Positions 1-6,660 of a stretch of 10,525 nt of DNA are shown one piece after another. The DNA lies in NCBI GenBank assembly GCA_029859145.1, contig JAOUDT010000028.1, positions 1 through 10,525 of the forward strand, given 5' to 3'. Source of the stretch: Dehalococcoidia bacterium. Lineage in GTDB: Bacteria > Chloroflexota > Dehalococcoidia > GIF9 > AB-539-J10. The notes beneath the pieces are model-generated. The model did no database searches and had not been told where the DNA came from. It was given only the letters and a program-made list of their open reading frames with translations. The position numbers and the translations under genes are program-made. Position 1 is the first letter of the stretch, and every line of letters begins with the position of its first letter.

Positions 1-344
1 GGGCACTGCCACTTCGCCATCTCTTTTTCCAGGAACCTCTCCATGCCATACCTCTTTATGTACTCCAGGTTCTCTATCATACTCATATGATAAAAAGTGC
101 GATAGCGCTTGTCGAGAGTCTTTAGGTGGCGGCATGGGAAATTCCCGCAGTCGTAGCAGAACCGCACAAGTCCTTTCCTCAATAGTTCACACTGCCTTTT
201 GTAGTGACAATTCTTGCTGCCTGGTAGGCAGCCGGCGCAGTACGTCTTCCCAAGCCCCTTCTTCCTCAGGTCGTTCTTCATCGCCAGGTAGCTGGAGCAC
301 AAGCCGCAGTTCATCCCGCAGGGAGCGATTAGTCGTTCATTCAT
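1..344 (-). CDS. DUF3795 cysteine-rich protein, C-terminus beyond window edge
   Basis: The minus-strand frame is open from an ATG at 344 to the left edge: 114 complete codons and no stop, so the gene is 3'-truncated by the window. The N-terminus reads MNERLIAPCGMNCGLC, the typical opening of DUF3795 proteins. Cysteines follow at residues 9, 13, 16, 36, 39, 46, 52, 63, 66 and 71 (including CAGC and CYDCGNFPC), and then LDKRYRTFYHMSMIENL, also typical of the family. The cysteine pattern suggests a small metal-binding (zinc or Fe-S) protein, probably cytoplasmic because I see no signal peptide or membrane segment. The family has no established biochemical function. The start is fixed by the family-like N-terminus; the ribosome site is poor (GGAAG only about 2 nt upstream). 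The gene is divergent from rny, with about 200 nt between them. Family assignment is from recognition of the motif pattern only. Confidence 0.85.
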   Translation of the reverse strand, partial: MNERLIAPCGMNCGLCSSYLAMKNDLRKKGLGKTYCAGCLPGSKNCHYKRQCELLRKGLVRFCYDCGNFPCRHLKTLDKRYRTFYHMSMIENLEYIKRYGMERFLEKEMAKWQC

Positions 345-451
345 GACTTCCACAACAATGAATATACAGGATTTCAAGCGATAGACACCAGTTCGATAAG
401 GGTCAGTCAGCCTCAACCCTGGAGCGAGTAATAGGTAAGTGAGTCAAGGGG

Positions 452-470
452 ACTTGCCAGCACAGCAAGT
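452..470. promoter_or_regulatory. Inverted repeat abutting the rny -35 (possible operator)
   Basis: ACTTGC (452-457) and GCAAGT (465-470) form a perfect 6-bp dyad with a 7-nt centre. Its last base is the first base of the -35 hexamer of the proposed rny promoter. This position suits a regulator site, but a 6-bp dyad also arises by chance. No regulator is identified. Confidence 0.25.
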
Positions 471-498
471 TGACGATAATCCAATAAAGGGATATTAT
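470..498 (+). promoter_or_regulatory. Promoter of rny-ymdB
   Basis: TTGACG (470-475), a 17-nt spacer and TATTAT (493-498) make a strong sigma70-type promoter. Transcription should start near 505, giving a leader of about 43 nt before the rny ATG at 548. The leader begins with a short dyad, TGCAA-N4-TTGCA (504-517), which could form a small 5' stem. A purine-rich ribosome site (AGAGGGAAA) directly precedes the ATG. Confidence 0.7.
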
Positions 499-547
499 TA
501 ATGTGCAATGTTTTGCATTTACTACTACAACGAAATAAAGAGGGAAA

Positions 548-2086
548 ATGGGATCAACTCTGGAGCAATATCTATATATCATAGTTGCTCTTGCTCTTGT
601 CTTGGGCGTCCTTATTGGGTACTTTGTCAGGCAGCTCGTAGCCAATCGGGAGATCCAAAGGACAAGAAAAGAGGCACAGAACTTACTAGGTGAGGCAACA
701 ACCAAGTATAACGAGCTGCTCCGTGCAGCTAGAGAAGAAGCCATCAAGGTTGCCAACGCTGCCGAGGCGGAAAACAAGGAACGTCGCCTTGAAATACAAC
801 GAATAGAAAAACGCGCTAGCCAGAAAGCAGAGGCGCTGGACCGGAAGGTAGAGGGGGTAGAGCGGCGTGAGCGTGACCTAGAAAACAAGAAGAAAGAAGC
901 TGAGAGGATAACAGCTGAACTTCAGGTAATCAGAGAAAAACAGCTGGCAAAATTGGAATCCCTCTCCGGCACATCCAGTGTAGAAGCAAAGACGCTGCTG
1001 CTTCAAGAGCTAAAACAGGAGGTTGAAGAAGAGGTCTCGCGACAGGTTAGGGTTTGGGAGGCGCAGGTAAAGGAAGAGGCTGAGGGAAGGGTTCGCGATA
1101 TTCTGGCTACAGCTATCCAAAGGTGTGCTACCGATGTTGTTTCGGAAACTACAATATCCGCAGTTCCCTTGCCTAATGACGAGATGAAGGGGCGGCTTAT
1201 CGGGCGCGAGGGACGTAATATCCGGGCTTTAGAGCAAGCTACTGGCGTTGACCTTATCATCGACGACACTCCGGAGGCAGTTACCATCTCGAGCTTTGAC
1301 CCCGTGAGACGTGAAGTAGCTCGCCTTGCCTTGGGCAAACTCATCCTGGATGGGCGAATTCATCCCGCCCGGATTAAAGAAATAGTGGACAAGACCAAAA
1401 CCGAGGTTGAAGCTACTGTTCGTAGTGAAGGCGAACGTGCTGCCTACGAAGCTGGGGTGCCAGGCTTACATCCTGAGCTGATTAAGCTACTTGGCCAGCT
1501 CAAGTTTCGCACCAGCTACGGTCAGAATGTTTTGCTTCACAGTCTCGAAGTTTCTCATCTGGCAGGCATGATGGCTAGCGAAATCGGGGTTAATGTCACC
1601 GCCGCTAGAAAAGCCGGCCTCCTTCATGATATTGGCAAGGCAGTAGATCACCAAACACAGGGGCCACATGCCTTGATAGGTGCTGACCTGGTCAAGCAGT
1701 GGGACAAACATCAAGATGTGGTTCAAGCCATTGCTGAACATCATGGCGAGGCAGAGACCAGCACTGTCATGGGGTTTGTCATTGCTGCTGCCGATGCCAT
1801 AAGCGGTTCGCGGCCCGGCGCCAGACGTGAGTCCCTGGAACAGTATTTGAAGCGTATTACGGACCTAGAGGACATAGCTGCTGGTTTCCCCGGTGTGGAA
1901 AAGGCTTTCGCTATCCAAGCCGGGCGTGAAGTGCGCGTCATGGTAAAACCAGACAAGGTGGATGATCTGACCGCAGTCAGATTAGCTCGAGATATTGCCA
2001 AGAAAATAGAGGAGAGTCTAACCTATCCTGGCCAGATAAAGATAATGGTGATAAGGGAGACTACGGCGACAGACTACGCCAAATAG
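548..2086 (+). CDS. rny: Ribonuclease Y (membrane-anchored mRNA endoribonuclease)
   Basis: RNase Y is the endonuclease that initiates mRNA turnover in many bacteria lacking RNase E. The protein has 512 aa, the usual family length. In order it shows: one N-terminal membrane anchor (about residues 8-30, YLYIIVALALVLGVLIGYFV); a long charged coiled coil (about 35-185); a KH RNA-binding domain with the GREG loop at 219-222; and an HD hydrolase domain with H331, the H360-D361 pair (LLHDIGKA), H398/H399 and D416 as expected metal ligands. The C-terminal IKIMVIRET block is also conserved in the family. No key residue is missing. The start at 548 has AGAGGGAAA upstream and places the anchor at the N-terminus. 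Downstream, ymdB begins 2 nt after the stop, the same pairing as ymdA(rny)-ymdB in Bacillus, so the two are almost certainly co-transcribed. Confidence 0.97.
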   Translation: MGSTLEQYLYIIVALALVLGVLIGYFVRQLVANREIQRTRKEAQNLLGEATTKYNELLRAAREEAIKVANAAEAENKERRLEIQRIEKRASQKAEALDRKVEGVERRERDLENKKKEAERITAELQVIREKQLAKLESLSGTSSVEAKTLLLQELKQEVEEEVSRQVRVWEAQVKEEAEGRVRDILATAIQRCATDVVSETTISAVPLPNDEMKGRLIGREGRNIRALEQATGVDLIIDDTPEAVTISSFDPVRREVARLALGKLILDGRIHPARIKEIVDKTKTEVEATVRSEGERAAYEAGVPGLHPELIKLLGQLKFRTSYGQNVLLHSLEVSHLAGMMASEIGVNVTAARKAGLLHDIGKAVDHQTQGPHALIGADLVKQWDKHQDVVQAIAEHHGEAETSTVMGFVIAAADAISGSRPGARRESLEQYLKRITDLEDIAAGFPGVEKAFAIQAGREVRVMVKPDKVDDLTAVRLARDIAKKIEESLTYPGQIKIMVIRETTATDYAK

Positions 2087-2088
2087 AT

Positions 2089-2859
2089 TTGAAAATACTG
2101 GCAATAGGTGACATCATCGGCAAGCCCGGCAGGAACGCGGTGAAGGAGATCCTGCCAGGCTTATGTGGTAAACACAATATTGACCTCGTTATAGGCAATG
2201 GCGAGAATGCTGCCGGCGGGTTGGGGCTGACCCCCAGTATAGCAGAAGAACTCTTTGACTCTGGAATTGACGTCATAACCAGCGGCAACCATATTTGGGC
2301 TTATAACGAGATCATTCCTTGTCTGGACAGTGAGCTGGCCATTCTGCGGCCGTTGAATTACCCACCGATGAATCCTGGTCGAGGCTACTTGCTCAAAAAC
2401 AATGCTCTGGTAGTTAACCTGGTGGGGCGCGTTTTTATGACCCATGTTGATTGTCCCTTTAGAGCCATGGACCAACTGCTGGTCGAGTTTGAACATAAAT
2501 CAATCCCTATCATTGTTGACTTCCATGCTGAGGCGACCTCGGAGAAGGTGGCCATGGGCAGATACCTGGACGGACGAGTCAGTGCTGTGCTGGGCACCCA
2601 TACTCACGTGGGCACCATTGATGCTCGCATATTGCCCCGAGGCACTGCCTGTGTCACCGATATAGGCATGGTCGGCCCCACAGATTCGGTCATCGGGGAT
2701 GACCCAGATTCTGTAATCAAGCGCTTCCTTACGCAGATACCCAGTCGGCTCGCGGTTGGCAAAGGAACAGTTGGCTTCGATGCAATTCTGGTCGAAGTGG
2801 ATCAGAAGACCGGAAAAGCAGCAGGTATCCAGCGTATTCAAGAAGTAGTGCACCAGTAG
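2089..2859 (+). CDS. ymdB: YmdB-family metallophosphoesterase (TIGR00282)
   Basis: The family consists of binuclear-metal phosphodiesterases; Bacillus YmdB hydrolyses 2',3'- and 3',5'-cyclic nucleotides and affects biofilm and motility decisions. The 256-aa protein opens with MKILAIGDIIGKPGR and carries all expected metal ligands: D8, E39-N40 (NGENAAGG), N67-H68 (TSGNHIW), H146 (DFHAE), and H171 and H173 (GTHTHVGT). Length is normal and the protein should be cytosolic. The start is a TTG 2 nt after the rny stop. No ATG exists near it, and the TTG gives exactly the family N-terminus. I see no strong ribosome site, so translation is probably coupled to rny. The link with RNase Y suggests a role in clearing cyclic-phosphate RNA ends or in nucleotide signalling, but that is inference. 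The gene is convergent with the sir2 gene. Confidence 0.93.
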   Translation: MKILAIGDIIGKPGRNAVKEILPGLCGKHNIDLVIGNGENAAGGLGLTPSIAEELFDSGIDVITSGNHIWAYNEIIPCLDSELAILRPLNYPPMNPGRGYLLKNNALVVNLVGRVFMTHVDCPFRAMDQLLVEFEHKSIPIIVDFHAEATSEKVAMGRYLDGRVSAVLGTHTHVGTIDARILPRGTACVTDIGMVGPTDSVIGDDPDSVIKRFLTQIPSRLAVGKGTVGFDAILVEVDQKTGKAAGIQRIQEVVHQ

Positions 2860-2903
2860 GAACAAGGAAGCACCCGGCAGCCGGTTTGGCTCAAACTTGA
2901 TAG

Positions 2904-3665
2904 CTAAGACAGCCTTACTCTCTTGATCACTTCGGACATTATCTGGCCAGCTTTACCCCGGATGACCACCTCGGCGTAGTCGTCGAAGGGAGTTGGAGTT
3001 AGATTAACGATAGCTAACTTGGCCCCAGCCTCTCTGGCGTAAGTCGGAATGTAGGCGGCAGGGTAGATAACGAGGGTGGAACCGATGACGATGAAAAGGT
3101 CGCAGTTTTGCGCGCGGCGGATAGCTTCCCGCAACGTACCTTGTGGCAATGCCTCACCGAAAAACACTGCATCTGGCTTCAGAATACCCTGACAGTCGGG
3201 GCAATCGGGAGCTTCCACCCCTTCCTTTATCTTTCGCAATACTTCCGGCATCGTAAAGCGCCTATGGCAGCCCAGGCACACCACCCATCCCATATTACCG
3301 TGAAGCTCAAATACCTTGTCTTCAGGGACCCCGGCTTTCTGGTGCAGGTTGTCGATATTCTGAGTGATGACGCAGTCTAGTTTGCCCAGCTGGTAAAGGT
3401 CAGCGATGGCATAGTGAGCGAGATTTGGCTTAGCTTCAGTGAGTAGCCCGCCTTCGAGGGACATCTTCCAGATAGTCCTGCGAGCGGCCGGGCCGCTGAG
3501 GAACTTCTGAATGGTGAAGTCCTCAGGGTCATATCTGCTCCAGATTCCTCCCGGGCTGCGAAAATCGGGGATGCCCGACTCCGTGCTTATTCCAGCCCCG
3601 GTGAACACTACCACCCTCTGGCGCTGTATAATGAGCTGAGCCAGGTGTTCCACTTCTTCCATCAT
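2904..3665 (-). CDS. cobB: Sir2-family NAD-dependent protein deacylase
   Basis: Sirtuins remove acyl groups from protein lysines using NAD+, producing nicotinamide and O-acyl-ADP-ribose. The 253-aa protein shows the full signature: GAGIS at 23-27, GIPDFRSPGGIW at 31-42, QNIDNLH at 102-108, catalytic H122 in ELHGN, a zinc module C130-x2-C133 with C155-x2-C158, GS at 195-196 and VNL at 220-222. Nothing essential is missing. The start is the first of two adjacent ATGs, 9 nt after prmC, with a modest purine-rich site (AGAAAGTAAG) upstream. It is the last gene of the prfA-prmC-sir2 operon, so its expression should follow that of the translation-termination genes. Substrate class (deacetylase or desuccinylase) cannot be told from the motifs I can see. 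The gene symbol follows common usage for bacterial Sir2 proteins. Confidence 0.93.
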   Translation of the reverse strand: MMEEVEHLAQLIIQRQRVVVFTGAGISTESGIPDFRSPGGIWSRYDPEDFTIQKFLSGPAARRTIWKMSLEGGLLTEAKPNLAHYAIADLYQLGKLDCVITQNIDNLHQKAGVPEDKVFELHGNMGWVVCLGCHRRFTMPEVLRKIKEGVEAPDCPDCQGILKPDAVFFGEALPQGTLREAIRRAQNCDLFIVIGSTLVIYPAAYIPTYAREAGAKLAIVNLTPTPFDDYAEVVIRGKAGQIMSEVIKRVRLS

Positions 3666-3674
3666 CTTACTTTC

Positions 3675-4562
3675 TCAGAACTGACTTTGTGGCCGTAACC
3701 CGACCTTTACTACCCTTTCGATACCGCCCAGGTCGGAGATCAACTCGATACTGGCCCACCAGAAATGGTCATTCACCAGCGAGGTCACGATTTCACCCTG
3801 TCCCTGGCCTATTTCCAAGAGGAGATACGCCGGTCTCTCACCGAGGTGGGCACCCCATTTCCCACCCATCTGGTCGAACATCTCCCGTATCTTGTCTAGG
3901 CCATCTCTACCGCCGGCCAGTGCTAGCGTTGGCTCGTATTCCCTTATCTCCGGGCTCAAATCTACAAATTCACAGTCTTTGACATAGGGTAGGTTGGCTA
4001 CTATCACGTCCACGGCTTGAGGCAATGGTTCAAGCAGATTACCTTGCAGAAGTTCCACCCGGCCGCTAACGCCGTGGCGACAGCAATTTACTTCGGCTAC
4101 CTGCAGAGCTGAAGGTGAAATATCGGTGGCATAGATTCTGGCCTGGGGCAAAGCTAAGGCCAGGCTGATGGCAACAGCTCCGCAACCTGTGCCGACGTCG
4201 GCTATGGCAGTCTGCACTCCCTGGTGGGAAATACGCTGGCCAAGGTCTACGGCCTCTTCCACGAGCAATTCTGTTTCCGGTCTGGGGATAAGAGCGCGAG
4301 AATCAATGTAAAAGTCGATTCCGTAGAACTCGCAGTGCCCTAGAATATAAGCGGTGGGTTCTCGGTCAAGGCGCCGCCGCACAAGATTGCGTAGACGCTC
4401 ACTTTCCGCTGAAGTTAGGCTCCTTTCTGGCTCTGTGTAAAGCCCTGTTTTGGACATTCCTAAGACGTGCCCGAGCAAGACCTCAGCCTCAACAGAGGCA
4501 TCAGCAATTCTCGCTCTGCGTAATGTTTGGGTGACTGATTGTAAAGCTTCGCCTAGAATCAC
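3675..4562 (-). CDS. prmC: Peptide chain release factor glutamine methyltransferase
   Basis: PrmC (HemK) uses S-adenosylmethionine to methylate the glutamine of the GGQ motif in RF1 and RF2, raising termination efficiency. The 295-aa protein has the N-terminal helical domain that docks on the release factor (about 1-85, ending in YILGHCEFYGIDF), the conserved IPRPETELLVE (92-102), the SAM-binding loop DVGTGCG (122-128) and the catalytic NLPYV (190-194). GTG is the start codon: it overlaps the prfA stop as GTGA (4 nt), so the two are translationally coupled, and enzyme and substrate are made together. The C-terminal region (about 225-295) carries LLLEIGQGQGE as in the family and then a diverged tail. 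Sir2 follows 9 nt downstream. Identification is firm. Confidence 0.95.
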   Translation of the reverse strand: MILGEALQSVTQTLRRARIADASVEAEVLLGHVLGMSKTGLYTEPERSLTSAESERLRNLVRRRLDREPTAYILGHCEFYGIDFYIDSRALIPRPETELLVEEAVDLGQRISHQGVQTAIADVGTGCGAVAISLALALPQARIYATDISPSALQVAEVNCCRHGVSGRVELLQGNLLEPLPQAVDVIVANLPYVKDCEFVDLSPEIREYEPTLALAGGRDGLDKIREMFDQMGGKWGAHLGERPAYLLLEIGQGQGEIVTSLVNDHFWWASIELISDLGGIERVVKVGLRPQSQF

Positions 4563-5629
4563 GTAACGGCCGCTTCCAGTTGTTCCACCTGCTCTTTACT
4601 GATCAGGGCTTCAATGATTTCATCCAGGTCTCCGTCCAGAATCTGCTGAAGGTTGTGAAAACTCAGATCGACCCGGTGGTCGGTGACCCTGTTCTGGGGA
4701 AAATTGTAGGTGCGAATCTTCTCTGCCCGCTGACCGCTGCCTACCTGCATCCGCCGTTCCTTGCCTATACTTTCGGATTGCTTCCTTTGCTCATGGTCCA
4801 GCAGCCTGGCTCGAAGTACCGCCATGGCCTTCATCCTGTTCCTTATCTGAGACCTTTCATCCTGACAGGAAGCCATTATGCCGGTGGGTAAGTGTGTTAG
4901 CCGGACCGCCGTAGTTACTTTATTCACATTCTGCCCGCCTGCGCCCCGGCTGTGGAAGAACTCCATCTTGATGTCGTCAGGACCGATGTTGAGCTCGACT
5001 TCTTCCGCCTCAGGCAGGACCGCCACCGTGGTCGTCGAAGTGTGAATTCGTCCCGAAGCTTCGGTGACCGGCACCCTTTGCACTCGGTGAACACCTCGCT
5101 CGTGCTTGAAGCGGCTGAAAGCGCCCTTGCCTCTGATTTCAAATATCAGCTCCTTGAACCCCCCTCTTTCGCTTTGATTGCTGTCAATGACCTCCACCTG
5201 CCAGCCTTTTGCCTGCGCATATCGGCTATACATGCGGAATAGGTCTCCGGCGAAAAGGCTCGCCTCCTCACCGCCGGTGCCAGCCCTTATCTCCACAATG
5301 ACGTCCATATCATCATTAGGGTCTTTGGGCATCAGGGCAAGCTTGAGTTTGCCAACAAGCTGCTCTTGCCGTTCTTTGAGCTTGCCCACTTCTTCCTTGA
5401 CCAAGGCTGTCATCTCCGCCTCACCATGGGCATTGAGCAGCGCTTCGAGTTCACCCAGTTCTTTGCCCCTGGTTTTGTACTCCTGGTACATGCCGATAAT
5501 GTCTTCAAGACCGGCCCTCTCCTTGCTCAACTCCTGAAGCCGCTTGGGGTCGGTAGCTATCTCCACTTGAGCCAGAAGCTGGCTCAGTTCGTCATAGCGT
5601 CTTTGAATTAATTCCAGTTTCTCAAACAT
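4559..5629 (-). CDS. prfA: Peptide chain release factor 1 (RF1)
   Basis: RF1 recognises UAA and UAG stop codons in the ribosomal A site and triggers peptide release. Numbered from the ATG at 5629 (MFEKLELIQRRYDEL), the protein has 356 aa, the normal RF1 length. It has an N-terminal coiled-coil domain, the anticodon-like tripeptide PVT at 187-189 (RVPVTEASGRIHTST, the PxT form that marks RF1 rather than RF2), and GGQ at 231-233 (SRGAGGQNVNK), the catalytic loop whose glutamine is methylated by the PrmC encoded next door. The open frame extends upstream to a TTG at 5668, but the extra 13 codons run through the promoter -35 and -10 and do not resemble RF1, so I reject them. With the -10 at 5640-5645, transcription should begin only a few bases before the ATG, implying an almost leaderless message. 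Confidence 0.95.
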   Translation of the reverse strand: MFEKLELIQRRYDELSQLLAQVEIATDPKRLQELSKERAGLEDIIGMYQEYKTRGKELGELEALLNAHGEAEMTALVKEEVGKLKERQEQLVGKLKLALMPKDPNDDMDVIVEIRAGTGGEEASLFAGDLFRMYSRYAQAKGWQVEVIDSNQSERGGFKELIFEIRGKGAFSRFKHERGVHRVQRVPVTEASGRIHTSTTTVAVLPEAEEVELNIGPDDIKMEFFHSRGAGGQNVNKVTTAVRLTHLPTGIMASCQDERSQIRNRMKAMAVLRARLLDHEQRKQSESIGKERRMQVGSGQRAEKIRTYNFPQNRVTDHRVDLSFHNLQQILDGDLDEIIEALISKEQVEQLEAAVT

Positions 5630-5647
5630 AGCTAATGCCATTATAAT
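5619..5647 (+). promoter_or_regulatory. Candidate promoter of the DUF89 gene, divergent from prfA
   Basis: TTCTCA (5619-5624), a 17-nt spacer and TATAAT (5642-5647) on the plus strand. The -10 is perfect; the -35 is weaker (4 of 6). The octamer ATTATAAT (5640-5647) is its own reverse complement, so the same bases supply the -10 of the opposing prfA promoter. Expected transcription start is near 5654, about 36 nt before the DUF89 ATG. Confidence 0.45.
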
Positions 5648-5668
5648 ACAGCGGCACAAGCTGCTCAA
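5640..5668 (-). promoter_or_regulatory. Promoter of the prfA-prmC-sir2 operon
   Basis: Read on the minus strand: TTGAGC (5668-5663), a 17-nt spacer and a perfect TATAAT (5645-5640). Transcription should start near 5633, only about 4 nt before the prfA ATG at 5629. The same architecture (TTGAG-17-TATA) precedes the tRNA-Ala gene, which supports it as the local housekeeping promoter form. Confidence 0.65.
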
Positions 5669-5676
5669 ACTTGAGC
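5663..5676. promoter_or_regulatory. Inverted repeat over the prfA -35 (possible operator)
   Basis: GCTCAA (5663-5668), a 2-nt centre (AC) and TTGAGC (5671-5676) form a perfect 6-bp dyad. One arm is the prfA -35 hexamer itself; the whole dyad would lie in the early leader of the divergent DUF89 transcript. A bound protein could therefore affect both directions. No regulator is identified, and chance cannot be excluded. Confidence 0.3.
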
Positions 5677-5689
5677 TAGGTTGACTGGA

Positions 5690-6529
5690 ATGAAACTGGC
5701 ACCAGGTTGCTACGAATGCCTGCGCCGATTAATAGAGCAGGCTGCAGAGCTGGCCACGGACGATGTTCGGCTGAAGCAAAAGGCAATCGGGGAAGCGATG
5801 AAGATATTGGACCATGAGTTTTCTTATGACCAAATATCTCTGGTGATTGCCGCCAGGATTCACAAGCTAGTAAGAGAAGTGACTCACAATCCTGATCCTT
5901 ATCGGACAATGAAGGAAAGGGAGATGAGGCTCGCCAGGGAATTGTACCTTCAGCTAGATTATCAAGATAGGGATGATCTTCAGGCTCGTCTTCAACTGGC
6001 CGCGGCAGCGAATGCTCTTGATTTCTTTAAGGATCTCGGCTCGACCGGAGATGACATCAGGAAACCTGTGAGCTTTGTTGTAGATGATTCGGAGCGTCTT
6101 GAAGAAAAGCTAAGGAGTGCCTCAAAAGTCTTATATCTGGCAGACAATGCCGGGGAACTCTACTTCGATTTGCCCCTCGTCAAGTGGATGAAGCAATCCG
6201 CCCAGGTTCTTTACGTAGTTAAGCCATCGCCAGTTCAGAACGATTTGACGCTGGAAGATGTCGGTAGGTCTGGCCTGGAGGCTGAGTTTGGAAGAGTCAT
6301 GAGCACGGGCGTAGCTTCACCGGGAGTAGTCTTTGCTCTGGCTTCAGCTCAGTTCAAACGAGAATTTGAGTCAGCAGATCTTATATTTGCCAAGGGGATG
6401 GGACATTACGAGGCTTTATCTGAGCTGTTCCCTGAAGGGAGATTCTTCTATTGCCTCAAGGCCAAGTGCCAACCAGTGGCTGACTCGCTTGGGGTGCCTG
6501 TAAATAGTTATGTGGCTATGCTGCAGTGA
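5690..6529 (+). CDS. DUF89 family protein (damage-control phosphatase-like, class I)
   Basis: The family (PF01937) holds metal-dependent phosphatases proposed to remove harmful or damaged phosphometabolites. The 279-aa protein has the class I look: an N-terminal CYEC (C7, C10) in KLAPGCYECLRRL, a helical domain, DNAGE at 152-156 with metal-ligand candidates D152 and N153, NDLT at 184-187 with D185, AKGMGHYE at 234-241, and C255/C260 near the C-terminus (YCLKAKC). One deviation: the strand before the ND pair reads VKPSPVQND, where many relatives have a glycine-rich VKGGP. I chose the ATG at 5690 (AGG at 5678-5680, 9 nt upstream) over the in-frame TTG at 5681. It is divergent from prfA and upstream of the tRNA. 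The substrate is unknown. Confidence 0.85.
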   Translation: MKLAPGCYECLRRLIEQAAELATDDVRLKQKAIGEAMKILDHEFSYDQISLVIAARIHKLVREVTHNPDPYRTMKEREMRLARELYLQLDYQDRDDLQARLQLAAAANALDFFKDLGSTGDDIRKPVSFVVDDSERLEEKLRSASKVLYLADNAGELYFDLPLVKWMKQSAQVLYVVKPSPVQNDLTLEDVGRSGLEAEFGRVMSTGVASPGVVFALASAQFKREFESADLIFAKGMGHYEALSELFPEGRFFYCLKAKCQPVADSLGVPVNSYVAMLQ

Positions 6530-6543
6530 CCCGCTTCCTTAAC

Positions 6544-6572
6544 TTGAGTTTCGCAAGCTGTTTTGTTATATT
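6544..6572 (+). promoter_or_regulatory. Promoter of tRNA-Ala
   Basis: TTGAGT (6544-6549), a 17-nt spacer and TATATT (6567-6572). The predicted start near 6579 lies about 6 nt before the mature tRNA. The promoter sits in the 55-nt gap after the DUF89 stop, so the tRNA is probably transcribed on its own. Confidence 0.65.
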
Positions 6573-6584
6573 CTTGAATCACAC

Positions 6585-6660
6585 GGGGCTGTAGCTCAAT
6601 CGGGAGAGCGTCTGACTGGCAGTCAGAAGGTAGTGGGTTCGAATCCCATCAGCTCCACCA
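6585..6660 (+). tRNA. tRNA-Ala (anticodon GGC)
   Basis: A full cloverleaf can be drawn. Acceptor stem GGGGCTG (6585-6591) pairs with CAGCTCC (6650-6656), with one G-U. D stem GCTC/GAGC is at 6594-6597 and 6606-6609. Anticodon stem TCTGA/TCAGA is at 6611-6615 and 6623-6627, with loop CTGGCAG and anticodon GGC at 6618-6620. T stem GTGGG/CCCAT is at 6633-6637 and 6645-6649, with loop TTCGAAT. The discriminator is A6657, and CCA (6658-6660) is encoded. It decodes GCC and GCU. The 3' half abuts an integrase relic, so this gene has served as an integration target and remains intact. Confidence 0.97.
6633..6660 (+). other. Putative attachment site (att) in the tRNA-Ala 3' end
   Basis: Integrative elements that use tyrosine recombinases commonly insert at the T-arm and 3' end of tRNA genes and regenerate it. 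Here a tyrosine recombinase relic begins at once after the tRNA CCA end, the normal order at the left junction of such an element. The exact crossover core cannot be set, because I see no second copy of the tRNA 3' end elsewhere in the window; the matching right-hand repeat, if it survives, lies outside. Confidence 0.45.

Noticed and set aside
134..346. Plus-strand open frame rich in Ser and Arg
   Set aside because: It is antisense to the well-supported DUF3795 coding frame, and its low-complexity S/R content is typical of a shadow.
2871..2887. CCGG-CAG-CCGG stem between convergent ymdB and sir2 as a terminator
   Set aside because: The stem is only 4 bp with a mismatch beyond it, and no T run follows on either strand beyond TTT.
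5630..5668. Upstream extension of prfA to a TTG at 5668
   Set aside because: The 13 extra codons overlap the -35 and -10 of the promoter, do not resemble RF1, and would exceed the normal family length.
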